A DNA stretch of 64,000 bases from Romboutsia lituseburensis (GCF_024723825.1 NZ_JANQBQ010000001.1:3348001-3412000), one strand, 5' to 3'; shown: positions 18,493 through 27,421, numbered from the stretch's first letter. A program made the numbers and translations. Notes: generated by a model from the sequence alone, not told the origin.

Positions 18493-19143
18493 ATGAATAT
18501 AGATAAAAATAAAATTTATCAAGTGACATTATATGCAAATATAAGTCCTAAATTATTAGATCCAAACAATCAATCTAACAAAGAGAAACTATTTAAAAAA
18601 GATCAAAAAGTATCTAACAACACAAATAACAGAATAAAAATGAAATCAAAGGTAATAAATAGTGACCAAAGACGATTACAGGATAAAATGACACTAATTC
18701 AATCCCAAGAAGTACATATAGAAGAAGTAGAGAAAACTTTAAACTATGCAAAATCAAAATATCATCAAGAAAATAACAATTTAAATAAAGAATCTAGAAA
18801 TATAAAAATTAAAATAAAGCAATTAACTAAAAAAGCAAAAGAATTAGAAAGTAAATCTGAGTCCAATCAAAATCAAAAAGATCAGTATATAGAGGATAAA
18901 GAACAAATCATATCATTAATAAATGATACACTTAATAAGATAAAAAAAGTAAAACAAAATCTTTCTCATCAAAAAACAAAGCTTATATCATTAGAAGAAT
19001 ATCTCAAAAAAAGTGAATCAAAGTTAGATAATACTAAAGACCAAATAGATTACATAAAAGAAGAAATAATATTAAATCCTTTAGATTTTATATTTATAGA
19101 AGGTAACATGGAAACTGGTTTAATTATAAACATACTAATTTAA
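18493..19143 (+). CDS. Coiled-coil protein of unknown function, likely in the flagellar regulon
   Basis: A 216-residue, very lysine/asparagine-rich protein. Residues ~55-190 are predicted long coiled coil, and the ends are short and non-helical. I recognise no family. It lacks a signal peptide and membrane segments. AGGAGTATAA precedes the ATG. A sigma-28-like promoter upstream and its place directly before the flgB leader suggest it is made with late flagellar and chemotaxis genes. Possible roles are an export chaperone, filament-associated protein or regulator, none shown by sequence. Confidence 0.65.
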   Translation: MNIDKNKIYQVTLYANISPKLLDPNNQSNKEKLFKKDQKVSNNTNNRIKMKSKVINSDQRRLQDKMTLIQSQEVHIEEVEKTLNYAKSKYHQENNNLNKESRNIKIKIKQLTKKAKELESKSESNQNQKDQYIEDKEQIISLINDTLNKIKKVKQNLSHQKTKLISLEEYLKKSESKLDNTKDQIDYIKEEIILNPLDFIFIEGNMETGLIINILI

Positions 19144-19288
19144 AATATTTAAACAAAAATAAACTTTATTTTATAAAGCTAATTACAATATATAAATTAA
19201 AAAATATACCATGGATTTATATAAAAATATTTTTAGGTATTAGTATGGGAAAAAATACATGAAAAAAAAAGAAAATCAGCATAAAACC

Positions 19289-19317
19289 TTGATAAAAGTC
19301 GAAATATATTATACTAT
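19289..19317 (+). promoter_or_regulatory. Sigma-A-like promoter of the flagellar operon
   Basis: TTGATA (19289-19294), a 17-base spacer and TACTAT (19312-19317), about 70 bases before the c-di-GMP aptamer. Start of transcription is predicted near 19324. Confidence 0.5.
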
Positions 19318-19387
19318 AGTAGTAGGAAAAGTTTACACTGTAGTATGAGAAAAAAGTGTGAGTAATTATGATTAAATAAAAATTTAA

Positions 19388-19463
19388 TAGGCAAACCTAG
19401 AGAAATTTAGGGACGCAAAACTATAGGGGCTAAGGTTTTTAAAACTATGCCAGCCAGCTGCCG
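19388..19463 (+). ncRNA. Cyclic di-GMP-I (GEMM-I) riboswitch aptamer
   Basis: The conserved GEMM-I core is readable in order: GGCAAACC, a GAAA tetraloop hairpin (CCTAGA-GAAA-TTTAGG), GGGACGCAAA, GGGGCTAAGG (tetraloop receptor side), CAGCCAGCTGCCG. The outer helix pairs GGCA at 19390-19393 with TGCC at 19459-19462. It lies in the flgB leader and is followed by a terminator, as in C. difficile, where c-di-GMP binding stops flagellar transcription. An OFF switch is therefore expected. Confidence 0.92.
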
Positions 19464-19508
19464 AAGAGTTAATAAACTTTTTGTTATCATTGCTGATAAA
19501 AAATTTAC

Positions 19509-19532
19509 ACTCTTTAATAAGAGTATTTTTTT
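19509..19532 (+). terminator. Riboswitch-controlled intrinsic terminator
   Basis: ACTCTT (19509-19514), loop TAAT, AAGAGT (19519-19524), then ATTTTTTT. An identical AAGAGT lies directly after the aptamer (19464-19469) and could pair with the same ACTCTT instead, giving a simple anti-terminator. Ligand-stabilised aptamer folding would then decide which pairing forms. Confidence 0.75.
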
Positions 19533-19635
19533 ATGTAAAAAAACACAAAAATAAAATTATAAAGTCTAAAAAAATTACATTGTTTTAATAAGAAACTTTA
19601 TCGTTTGAAATGAATTGTATAAAAATACAAATAGA

Positions 19636-19652
19636 TGTCGAAGAGTGTCGAA
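19636..19652 (+). promoter_or_regulatory. Tandem Spo0A-like boxes (TGTCGAA x2)
   Basis: TGTCGAA occurs at 19636-19642 and again at 19646-19652, exactly one helical turn apart on the same strand. This fits the 0A-box consensus TGNCGAA and cooperative dimer binding. It lies downstream of the riboswitch terminator and upstream of flgB. Confidence 0.55.
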
Positions 19653-19861
19653 AAATAACGAACGAAAAAGGTCAGAAATATCGTAAAATGTAGAATAAGT
19701 TTTAAAAAAAGTGTATAATGTTGTGTAGTGGAAATAAAACAAAAAATAAACAATATTAGACAATTTTATAGACATATAAAAGAAAGAATGGAATTGGATT
19801 TTATAACTTTGTTTAGTTTGTATTTAGAAAGTTAGCGATGTTTAAAATTACTAAGTAATTC

Positions 19862-19887
19862 AAACTACTCTTTTGGGTAGTTTTTTT
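19862..19887 (+). terminator. Second terminator hairpin directly upstream of flgB
   Basis: A 9-bp stem (19862-19870 with 19875-19883), a TTTT loop and a run of seven Ts. It ends 29 bases before the flgB start and just before the flgB ribosome binding site. Any flagellar transcript must read through it, so it is probably an attenuator. Confidence 0.7.
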
Positions 19888-19916
19888 AAATTAGATTGAA
19901 TAAAAGGAGGTTGATT

Positions 19917-20240
19917 ATGAACATATATGGATTAATGAAAATGGGCTTAGATGCAACTGAGCTAAGAGGTAGAGTTATTGCAAATAATATAACAAATATA
20001 AATACACCAGGATACAAAAGAAAATATGTTACATTTGAAGATACTTTAAAAGGTAAGATGGACAATGCTAAGATAGAAGTTAAAACAGATGAAGGGTCTA
20101 TAATGAGAGAAGATAAGAATAATGTTGACTTAGAAAATGAAAAAGTTAATCAAGCTGCTACAACTCTTCAGTATAATGCATTAGTTAGTTTAACTAATAC
20201 TAAAATAGCAATGACAAAAAGTGTAATATCAGGGAGGTAA
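19917..20240 (+). CDS. flgB: Flagellar basal-body rod protein FlgB
   Basis: A 107-residue proximal rod protein and the first gene of the early flagellar operon. I start it at ATG 19917, which has AAAGGAGG at good spacing; the in-frame TTG at 19896 is upstream of that site. The N-terminal flagellar rod motif is present (LRGRVIANNITNINTPGYKRK), and the C-terminal helix pairs with it in the assembled rod. Exported by the flagellar type III apparatus without a cleavable signal. Length is at the short end for FlgB. Confidence 0.95.
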   Translation: MNIYGLMKMGLDATELRGRVIANNITNINTPGYKRKYVTFEDTLKGKMDNAKIEVKTDEGSIMREDKNNVDLENEKVNQAATTLQYNALVSLTNTKIAMTKSVISGR

Positions 20241-20244
20241 TTAA

Positions 20245-20649
20245 ATGAGTGTTTTTAGCGGTATGAGAATTAGCGCAAGTGGTTTATCGGCTGAAAGAAT
20301 GAGAATGGATGTTATATCATCTAATGTAGCTAATGTAAAAACAACTAGAACAGAAGAGGGTGGAGCATATAGACGTAAAGTAGCTAGTTTTGAGGAAAAT
20401 TATGATGAAAAACTAGGTATGTTAGGGGTTAAGACAGTAGCAATAGAAGAAGATAAATCTCCACTTAGAAAACTATATGAGCCTAATCATCCGGATGCGG
20501 ATGAACAAGGTTACGTAGAGTATCCTAATGTAGATTTATTAGTTGAAATGTCAGATTTAATATCTGCATCTAGAGCTTACGAATCAAATATAGATACATT
20601 AAATGCTCAAAAAGGTATGATATCGAAAGCTTTAGAAATAGGAAGATAA
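20245..20649 (+). CDS. flgC: Flagellar basal-body rod protein FlgC
   Basis: A 134-residue rod protein with the N-terminal pattern [16 protein letters not shown] and the typical FlgC C-terminus ([20 protein letters not shown], then [15 protein letters not shown]). Starts four bases after flgB, with GGGAGG upstream. Rod subunit exported by the type III system, assembled distal to FliE and FlgB. Confidence 0.96.
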   Translation: MSVFSGMRISASGLSAERMRMDVISSNVANVKTTRTEEGGAYRRKVASFEENYDEKLGMLGVKTVAIEEDKSPLRKLYEPNHPDADEQGYVEYPNVDLLVEMSDLISASRAYESNIDTLNAQKGMISKALEIGR

Positions 20650-20667
20650 TTTTAAAGAGGTGATGGT

Positions 20668-20991
20668 ATGCAAGCTATAAATAGTATAGGGATGAACTCA
20701 GATATATTTGCAAATAGTATAAAAAATAATCCTATAACTGCTGAAAAAACAGTGGAAGAAAAAAGTTCTAAATTAAAATTTGATGATGTTATAAAAGAGG
20801 CTGTAAATAAAGTTAATGACAGTCAAGTTAATGCAAATAACAGTATAGAAAGTCTTATAAAAGGTGAGGACATAACAATGCATGATGTTATGTTATCTGT
20901 ACAAGAATCTCAAATGTCAATGCAACTTATGCTAGAAGTTAGAAATAAATTATTTGATGCTTATCAAGAGCTCAATAGAGTACAATTGTAG
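20668..20991 (+). CDS. fliE: Flagellar hook-basal body protein FliE
   Basis: A 107-residue adaptor between the MS ring and the rod. The C-terminal half carries the FliE pattern (DITMHDVMLSVQESQMSMQL, then EVRNKLFDAYQELNRVQL). The strong ribosome binding site AAAGAGGTG precedes it. Position between flgC and fliF is the usual Firmicute order. Confidence 0.95.
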   Translation: MQAINSIGMNSDIFANSIKNNPITAEKTVEEKSSKLKFDDVIKEAVNKVNDSQVNANNSIESLIKGEDITMHDVMLSVQESQMSMQLMLEVRNKLFDAYQELNRVQL

Positions 20992-21013
20992 TCTATTAAC
21001 AAGGAGTAAATAG

Positions 21014-22567
21014 ATGAATGTAAAAGAAATTACACAAAATATAAAAGACTTTATAACAACAAAAGCAGGTCAATTTAAAGAACTTAAAAAAACTAAAAAA
21101 ATCGCAATAATAATAGGTGTTATAGCTGTTATCCTAGCAGGAGGATTTGGAATAAAATATGCTAATGATAGTAAATATAAAGTACTTTTCTCTGGGTTAG
21201 ATGCTAACGATGCGACAGCTATTACAAAAGAACTTGAAAATAAAAAGGTTGAAACTAAAATAGAAGGGAATAGCATTTATGTTCCTAAAGATCAAGTTGA
21301 TAAATTAAGACTTGAATTATCTAATAATATCAAAAATGGTTCAGCGGGATTTGAAATAATGGATGAAGGCTCATCTTTTGGGCTTACAGATGAAGAATTC
21401 CAAATAAAAAAACAAAGAATGATCCAAGGGGAAATTGAAAAAACAATAAAAACTTTCCCGCAAGTGGCAGATGCGAGAGTACATATAAACAAAGGTGAAG
21501 AATCTGTATTTGCTAAAGAAAGTATTCCTGGATCAGCTGCAGTATCTATAAGTCTAAAACCAGGAGCATCTTTAGAACCGAATCAAATAAGATCAATAAT
21601 GTCATTAGTTTCAGCAAGTAATATGAATATACCTAAGCAAAATGTTGAAGTAATAGATCAAAATATGAATTTATTATCGGAAGGATTGTTTGATGAAGAT
21701 GGAAAAATAAACTCTTCAAAATCAAATGGAATAGATATTGCAAGGAAATCAGAAAAAGAATTAAATAAAGATTTAGAAAGATCTATAGTTAGCTTACTTG
21801 AACCGATATTTGGAGAAGGGAAAGTTAAAGCGACTGTAAATGCAGACTTAAACTTTGATAGTAATGAAAAAACAGAAATAAAAATAGATCCAGAAAAAGT
21901 AATTGTAAAAGAATCGAAAAGTGAAAATAAATCTACTGAACAAGGAAACACTGGTGGAGCTGTAGATAACAACATGAACAATGCAGGTAACAGCAAAAAA
22001 GGGACAGTAGAAAGTAAAGAACAAAACACTGAATATGAAGTTGGAAAAATAGAAACAAAAACAATAAAAGCTCAAGGCGAAGTAAATAGAATAACGGCAT
22101 CTGTTGCGATAGATGGGAAATTAGATGCTGGAGCTACAAAAAACATAAAGGACATGGTTGCTAATACTATAGGGATGGATAATGCTAGAGGCGACGATGT
22201 TGCAGTTGTAGCTATGGACTTTGGTGAATTTAATGGTGCAAAGGATGCCAAAGCTGAAGATGAAGGAGTTGTTAAAGTGTTAAAAACAACAGGCTACATA
22301 GTAGGTATTTTATTATTACTAATAGTTATTGCACTAATAGCAATGTATGTAATTAAGAAGAGAGATAAAGCTAAAATAGATGAAGATTTCGATGAAGATG
22401 CTGAAATTGATTTAATTAATAAAAAATTAGAAGAGATGGAAAAAAATAGAATTACTGAAGGCGATGAAGAAGAGGAAAATATAACTCTTGAAGAAGAAGT
22501 GAAAATTTATGCTTCAGAGAACCCAGAACAAGTAACAGAGTTAATTAATAAGTGGTTAAATGATTAG
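21014..22567 (+). CDS. fliF: Flagellar MS-ring protein FliF
   Basis: A 517-residue membrane ring protein. It has an N-terminal membrane helix (residues ~30-48), two ring-building modules (VLFSGLDANDATAITKELE; ADARVHINKGEESVF), a glycine/asparagine-rich loop near 310-335, a C-terminal helix (~428-450) and an acidic cytoplasmic tail that binds FliG. Length and order are normal. It is the platform for the switch and export gate encoded downstream. Confidence 0.97.
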   Translation: MNVKEITQNIKDFITTKAGQFKELKKTKKIAIIIGVIAVILAGGFGIKYANDSKYKVLFSGLDANDATAITKELENKKVETKIEGNSIYVPKDQVDKLRLELSNNIKNGSAGFEIMDEGSSFGLTDEEFQIKKQRMIQGEIEKTIKTFPQVADARVHINKGEESVFAKESIPGSAAVSISLKPGASLEPNQIRSIMSLVSASNMNIPKQNVEVIDQNMNLLSEGLFDEDGKINSSKSNGIDIARKSEKELNKDLERSIVSLLEPIFGEGKVKATVNADLNFDSNEKTEIKIDPEKVIVKESKSENKSTEQGNTGGAVDNNMNNAGNSKKGTVESKEQNTEYEVGKIETKTIKAQGEVNRITASVAIDGKLDAGATKNIKDMVANTIGMDNARGDDVAVVAMDFGEFNGAKDAKAEDEGVVKVLKTTGYIVGILLLLIVIALIAMYVIKKRDKAKIDEDFDEDAEIDLINKKLEEMEKNRITEGDEEEENITLEEEVKIYASENPEQVTELINKWLND

Positions 22568-22583
22568 AAGGTGGTAGTTTATT

Positions 22584-23642
22584 TTGGAAAAAGAATTTGC
22601 AAAAGCAGGAAATGCCTTTGATTTAGGAGATATTCCTAAAGTTAGAAAAGTTACTGGTGCAAGAAAAGCTGCTGTACTTTTAATGACATTAGGAACTGAT
22701 GTGGCATCAGGAATAGTAAAAAATTTACCTGATAAAAAGATACAAAAAATAGGTGTGGAGATAGCTAATATCCACACCGTAAATGCAAGAGAGAGAAGAG
22801 AGATTCTTCAAGAATTTATAGAATTAAACAAAGGAAAAGACTTTGTACTAGAAGGTGGGTTAGATTTTGCTCAAACATTACTTAATGGAGCGTTGGGTAA
22901 TCAAAGAGCGAATAAACTTCTTGAAGGCATAAAATACGATACATGTACTAAGATGTTTATGGCAGCTAGAAAAGCTGAACCAGAACAAATATTATCTTGT
23001 ATCCAAGGAGAAAGTTCACAAACTATAGCTATAATACTTTCTCATATTCAGCCAGATAAAGCAGCTCAAATTTTAAGCGAGTTACCTGATAAGATAAAAA
23101 ATGAAGTTTCTTTAAAAATAGGTGGTACTTCTTCTGTGTCACCAAATATCATAAAAGCTATAGATGAGGCTGTAACAACTAAACTTTCGAAGTTAGGTCA
23201 AAGAGAGCTTGAAAGTTCAGGTGGTATAGAAAGCTTAATTGATATATTAAGCAATGTGGATAGAAAAACAGAAAAGAGTATTATTAAGTTTATTGAAGAA
23301 AATAATGAAGATTTAGCGGAGGAAATCAAAGCTAATATGTTCATATTTGATGATATTGTTAGGCTTGAAAATGCAGCTATACAAAGAATTCTTAAAGAAG
23401 TTAATGTTAAAGATATTGCATATGCTCTTAAGGGAGCATCTAAAGAAGTTGCAAATACTATATTTAAAAATCAATCTCAAAGAGCTGCACAAGCACTTAG
23501 AGAAGAAATTGAGTTATTAGGGAAGACTAAAATATCTCAAGTTGAAGAAGCTCAGCAAAATATAGTAAATGTTATAAGAAGACTTGAAGATGCTGGAGAA
23601 ATAACATTATCTAGAGGATCAGACGATGAATTCATTGTGTAG
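22584..23642 (+). CDS. fliG: Flagellar motor switch protein FliG
   Basis: A 352-residue rotor protein that starts with TTG (AAGGTGG upstream). The three FliG domains are visible: N-terminal FliF-binding (TGARKAAVLLMTLG), middle (EPEQILSCIQGESSQTIAI, the EHPQT-like region), and C-terminal torque domain (MFIFDDIVRLENAAIQRIL, then GEITLSRGSDDEF). The charged torque helix follows FDDIVRL. Its end overlaps the fliH start by 17 bases. Confidence 0.96.
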   Translation: MEKEFAKAGNAFDLGDIPKVRKVTGARKAAVLLMTLGTDVASGIVKNLPDKKIQKIGVEIANIHTVNARERREILQEFIELNKGKDFVLEGGLDFAQTLLNGALGNQRANKLLEGIKYDTCTKMFMAARKAEPEQILSCIQGESSQTIAIILSHIQPDKAAQILSELPDKIKNEVSLKIGGTSSVSPNIIKAIDEAVTTKLSKLGQRELESSGGIESLIDILSNVDRKTEKSIIKFIEENNEDLAEEIKANMFIFDDIVRLENAAIQRILKEVNVKDIAYALKGASKEVANTIFKNQSQRAAQALREEIELLGKTKISQVEEAQQNIVNVIRRLEDAGEITLSRGSDDEFIV

Positions 23643-24435
23643 TAATATCATAAAATCTGAAAATATTCAGATTAAAGGAAAGAAAGTTATACGACATAGT
23701 ATAAATAATCCACAAGCAGAAGAAGAGATAATAGATCAAGAACAGATTGAAGCTCAAATGCAAATACAAGCTCAATTAGAAGAGGAGCTTGCAAGAAAAA
23801 GAGAAGAAATGCAAATTAAATTAGAAGAAGCTCAGACTAAATATGATGAAATTTTAAATAAGGCTCAAGAAGAAAGTGAAAGAATTTTAAACAATGCTCA
23901 AGAAGAAGCTTTAAATATAGAAAAGAAAGCTTACGAAGAAGGTCATAGCCAAGGTTTAAAAAATGGTTACGAAGATGGATACAAAGAAGCATATGAAGAA
24001 AATATTGAAAAGGCTAAATTTGAAGCAGCTCAAATAATAGATAATTCTAATAAAGTATTATTTGAAGCAAATAATGAAGTTTCAAATTATATGAAAGAAA
24101 ATAAAAAAAATATAATAAGTTTAAGTGTAAGTATAGCAGAACAAGTTTTAAGAGAAAAATTTGAAGATGTTAACTCTATGGATAGCTTAATAACTAGTGT
24201 TATTGAGGAATATGAACTTAAAGAGAACTTTGTAATAAAAACAAATCAGTTATATAAAGAAAGTTTAGATGAACAAATTTTAAATCTTAAAAAAAATCAT
24301 AAAATAAAAGGCGATGTGTTTGTTTTAGTTGATGAGTCTATAGAACAAGGAAATGCAGTAATTGATAATGTGAATGGACGATTAGTAGTTGGAATAGATC
24401 ATGTAATAGAAAAGATAAAAGAGGAGTTACTATGA
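23626..24435 (+). CDS. fliH: Flagellar assembly protein FliH (ATPase regulator)
   Basis: A 269-residue stator for the FliI ATPase. The N-terminal and central part is a charged coiled coil rich in Glu, Gln and Lys, with the GxxxG repeat zone YEEGHSQGLKNGYEDGYKEA. The C-terminal domain has the V-ATPase subunit E-like pattern (SLSVSIAEQVLREKF). The ATG at 23626 lies inside fliG; a TTG at 23635 is possible. It overlaps fliI by four bases (ATGA). Confidence 0.92.
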   Translation: MNSLCSNIIKSENIQIKGKKVIRHSINNPQAEEEIIDQEQIEAQMQIQAQLEEELARKREEMQIKLEEAQTKYDEILNKAQEESERILNNAQEEALNIEKKAYEEGHSQGLKNGYEDGYKEAYEENIEKAKFEAAQIIDNSNKVLFEANNEVSNYMKENKKNIISLSVSIAEQVLREKFEDVNSMDSLITSVIEEYELKENFVIKTNQLYKESLDEQILNLKKNHKIKGDVFVLVDESIEQGNAVIDNVNGRLVVGIDHVIEKIKEELL

Positions 24436-25739
24436 TTAACTTAGACTTTGAAAAAATAACAAAAAGAGTAAAAGATATACCTTCAGTAATGTGTGAAGGT
24501 AAAGTGAGTCAAGTAATAGGTCTGACCGTAGAAGTAGAAGGTATAAAAGCATTTGTAGGTGAGTTATGTACAGTGTATAACAATTTAAATAATCCTATAA
24601 ACTGTGAAGTCGTTGGATTTAGAGATGATGCTGTTATATTAATGCCTCTTGGTGAACTTGCAGGTATAGGTCCTGGATGTAGAGTTGTAGCTCAAGGGAT
24701 ACCTCTAAGTGTTAGATGTAGTGAAGAGCTCTTAGGAAAAATACTAGATGGTTTAGGAAATCCAATAGATGAAAGTAGCATATTATCAGGAGAAAGATAC
24801 AGTTTATTTAATGAACCACCTGATCCAATGAGAAGACCGAGGATAACTAATATAATGCCCACAGGAATACGAGCTATTGATGGTTTTTTAACTTGTGGGG
24901 AAGGTCAGAGGATAGGTATATTTGCAGGTAGTGGTGTTGGAAAAAGTACAACTCTTGGAATGATGGCAAGAACAGCTGAAGCAGATGTTAACGTAATAGC
25001 TCTTATAGGAGAACGTGGAAGAGAAGTTCTTGACTTTATAGAAAGAGACTTAGGTGAAGAAGGTATGAGAAAGTCAGTTGTAGTTTGTGCTACTTCTGAC
25101 AAATCACCTTTAGTTAGATTAAAAGGAGCACTAACAGCTACATCTATTGCAGAGTACTTTAGAGATCAAGGTAAAAAGGTATTACTTATGATGGATTCTG
25201 TAACAAGATTTGCGATGGCTCAAAGAGAAGTTGGACTAGCTATAGGTGAACCACCAGCTCAAAAGGGTTATACGCCATCGGTATTTGCGATGTTACCGAA
25301 ACTAATGGAAAGAACAGGAATGTCAGATAAAGGTTCTATAACAGCTTTTTATACTGTACTTGTTGATGGGGACGATTTTAATGAACCAATAGCAGATACC
25401 GTAAGAGGTATACTTGATGGACATATAGTCTTATCAAGACAACTAGCTCATAAAAATCACTATCCAGCTATTGATATATTAAATAGCATAAGTAGACTTA
25501 TGAAAGAAATAGGCGAAGAAGAACATAACAAAGCAGCATCCTATGCAAGAGATATACTTGCAACTTTTAAAGAAGCAGAAGACTTAATAAATATTGGGGC
25601 ATATGAAAGTGGCTCTAATAAAAATATAGATAATGCTATTAAGTATATAGATACTGTAAATGGATATTTAAAGCAGGGAGTGAATGAAAGTACTCCATTT
25701 GATGTTAGTAAGGAATTATTAATAAAGATGTTTGACTAA
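24432..25739 (+). CDS. fliI: Flagellum-specific ATPase FliI
   Basis: A 435-residue export ATPase related to F1-beta. Walker A AGSGVGKST is near residue 165, Walker B is VLLMMDSVTRFAMAQRE, and the family marker GYTPSVFAMLPKLMERTG is intact. It energises and orders export of rod, hook and filament subunits together with FliH and FliJ. GAGGAG precedes the start, overlapping the fliH end. Confidence 0.98.
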   Translation: MINLDFEKITKRVKDIPSVMCEGKVSQVIGLTVEVEGIKAFVGELCTVYNNLNNPINCEVVGFRDDAVILMPLGELAGIGPGCRVVAQGIPLSVRCSEELLGKILDGLGNPIDESSILSGERYSLFNEPPDPMRRPRITNIMPTGIRAIDGFLTCGEGQRIGIFAGSGVGKSTTLGMMARTAEADVNVIALIGERGREVLDFIERDLGEEGMRKSVVVCATSDKSPLVRLKGALTATSIAEYFRDQGKKVLLMMDSVTRFAMAQREVGLAIGEPPAQKGYTPSVFAMLPKLMERTGMSDKGSITAFYTVLVDGDDFNEPIADTVRGILDGHIVLSRQLAHKNHYPAIDILNSISRLMKEIGEEEHNKAASYARDILATFKEAEDLINIGAYESGSNKNIDNAIKYIDTVNGYLKQGVNESTPFDVSKELLIKMFD

Positions 25740-25754
25740 AGGAGATTGACGTAA

Positions 25755-26192
25755 GTGAGTAAATTTAAGTTTAAACTACAAAAGTTACTAGATATAAAAA
25801 TAAAAGATGAAGAGGAAAGTAAATTAAGATATACTCAGGCTCAAAATCAAAAAAAAATTATAGAAAATAATTTAAGAAATTTAGAAATGAATTATAAGAA
25901 ATACTCAGATATAAGTAAGGCTCAAGATGTAGTTACTCAAAAGATAACAATTAATTATCTATCATCACTTACGCAATCTATAAAAGTGACTAACGAACAA
26001 CTTGAAAAAGAAGAAATTAAAGTAGCAAAAGCTAAAGAAGATTTTATAGAAAAACAAATAAAGAGAAAATCACTAGAGACTCTTAAAGAAAATGAAATGC
26101 TAAGGTTAAAAAAAGAAGAAGAAAGAATAGAACAAATAACAAATGATGAATTTGCATTATATGCATACATGAGAAATAATGCAAGCGCATAA
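25755..26192 (+). CDS. fliJ: Flagellar export chaperone FliJ
   Basis: A 145-residue, almost entirely coiled-coil protein, the normal FliJ size and position (after fliI). The N-terminus FKFKLQKLLDIKIKDEEE matches the FliJ start. It starts with GTG, preceded by AAGGAGATTGAC. It couples the ATPase ring to FlhA. Confidence 0.9.
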   Translation: MSKFKFKLQKLLDIKIKDEEESKLRYTQAQNQKKIIENNLRNLEMNYKKYSDISKAQDVVTQKITINYLSSLTQSIKVTNEQLEKEEIKVAKAKEDFIEKQIKRKSLETLKENEMLRLKKEEERIEQITNDEFALYAYMRNNASA

Positions 26193-26209
26193 TAAAAGGA
26201 TGAACTAAG

Positions 26210-27406
26210 ATGGATATGAATTTGAATATTTCAATGCAAATTATGAATAGTTTTCAGGGAAGTGCAAATGGTAGTACATCTTCATCAGGAAAAGATCAAT
26301 TTGAAGGACTTTTAAGTACTTTGAAAACTAATGTTGAAGATTCTACATTCACTCAGAACATTAATGATAAAGAGAATGTAGAAGATATAGACTATAATTT
26401 AATTCAACAGTTGATGAATTTACTTCAACAAATAGGTCAAATAGATGAGTCGGGTAAATTTAAAACACTTGATAAAGATACGGATGTAAACTTAGATACT
26501 TTAATCGATTTTGTAAAAAATCAAAATATGAATCAATTACAAACTAACGATGTAGAGAAATTGCTTGAATCATTAGTTAAATCTGGTGACATGAAATTAG
26601 TTACCCCTGAAAATTTAAATGAAGAAGTTTTAAATAAAATTAAAGATATCTTAAATAATAAAAATTCTAATAATGAAGTTTTAAAATCTTTAGATGATGG
26701 AAATAAAGTTTTGGATAACAGTAAAAATTTAGATACTAAGTTTACTCAAAATGATAATCAAAAAGAACAAAATTCTTATGCACAATTAGATGTTATAAAT
26801 TTAAATACTAAATCTAATATGATAAAATCAACTGAATCAGATAAGGATTTAAATACATTAGAAGATATATTAGGTGAGAAAAATAATAACCAATTTATGT
26901 TTTCTCCTGGAGTACAGACAACAGCTACAGCTAATGGAAGTAACGAAGTTGTAAGTAATACACCGATAAAAGAAATAAGACAAGAATTTATAGGCGATGA
27001 TGTTGTAAAAACTGTTAGATATCTTAAGGCGAATGGCCTAGAAGAAATTAATATAAAAATAAGCCCTAGAGAACTAGGGGAAATGACTATAAAACTTATA
27101 AAACATGCAGAAGAAACTAAGGTTGCTATAACTATAAGTAAAGATGATGTATTTGATTTAGTTAATAAAAACATAGGGGATATAGTTAAACATTTAAATG
27201 ATTTAAATATAAAAGTTAAAGAAGTATCTGTAGATATAAAAAATGATAATCAGAAATTTTTCTCAGATAATTTGAATCAAGAATTTGAAAGAAAAAATCA
27301 GCAAAATCAAAAAAGAAGAAATAAAAATATAAATAATGGAATTGAAAATATAGAAGACTCTATTGAAGATAGATTAGAAAAAGATAATCTAAATATTTTA
27401 ATTTAA
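26210..27406 (+). CDS. fliK: Flagellar hook-length control protein FliK
   Basis: A 398-residue protein. The first ~255 residues are low-complexity, Asn/Asp/Gln-rich and poorly conserved, as expected of the molecular ruler part. The C-terminal hook-length domain is readable (INIKISPRELGEMTIKLI, then LNDLNIKVKEVSVDI). The tail is Lys/Asn-rich. It measures hook length and triggers the switch of export specificity through FlhB. Confidence 0.9.
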   Translation: MDMNLNISMQIMNSFQGSANGSTSSSGKDQFEGLLSTLKTNVEDSTFTQNINDKENVEDIDYNLIQQLMNLLQQIGQIDESGKFKTLDKDTDVNLDTLIDFVKNQNMNQLQTNDVEKLLESLVKSGDMKLVTPENLNEEVLNKIKDILNNKNSNNEVLKSLDDGNKVLDNSKNLDTKFTQNDNQKEQNSYAQLDVINLNTKSNMIKSTESDKDLNTLEDILGEKNNNQFMFSPGVQTTATANGSNEVVSNTPIKEIRQEFIGDDVVKTVRYLKANGLEEINIKISPRELGEMTIKLIKHAEETKVAITISKDDVFDLVNKNIGDIVKHLNDLNIKVKEVSVDIKNDNQKFFSDNLNQEFERKNQQNQKRRNKNINNGIENIEDSIEDRLEKDNLNILI

Positions 27407-27421
27407 AGAGAGGCTAATAAT

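Larger units (their letters stand above)
19144..19916 (+). other. Long regulatory leader of the flagellar operon
   Basis: A 773-base noncoding stretch. In order it holds a sigma-A-like promoter (19289-19317), a c-di-GMP-I aptamer (19388-19463), an intrinsic terminator (19509-19532), tandem Spo0A-like boxes (19636-19652), a possible second -10 TATAAT near 19711 and a terminator hairpin (19862-19887) 29 bases before flgB. No protein gene is supported; the 66-codon minus-strand frame here has no ribosome binding site. Confidence 0.75.

Noticed and set aside
19575-19775. 66-codon minus-strand frame in the flagellar leader
   Set aside because: No ribosome binding site, low-complexity Phe/Tyr/Leu sequence, and it overlaps regulatory elements.
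19533-19861. Invertible flagellar switch as known in C. difficile
   Set aside because: I looked for a pair of ~20-base inverted repeats flanking 100-200 bases and found only short hairpins (for example TTGTAT/ATACAA and ATTACT/AGTAAT).
21658-22075. Overlapping minus-strand frames of 123 and 75 codons
   Set aside because: Both are inside fliF; Phe/Ser-rich composition mirrors the Glu/Lys codons of the sense strand.
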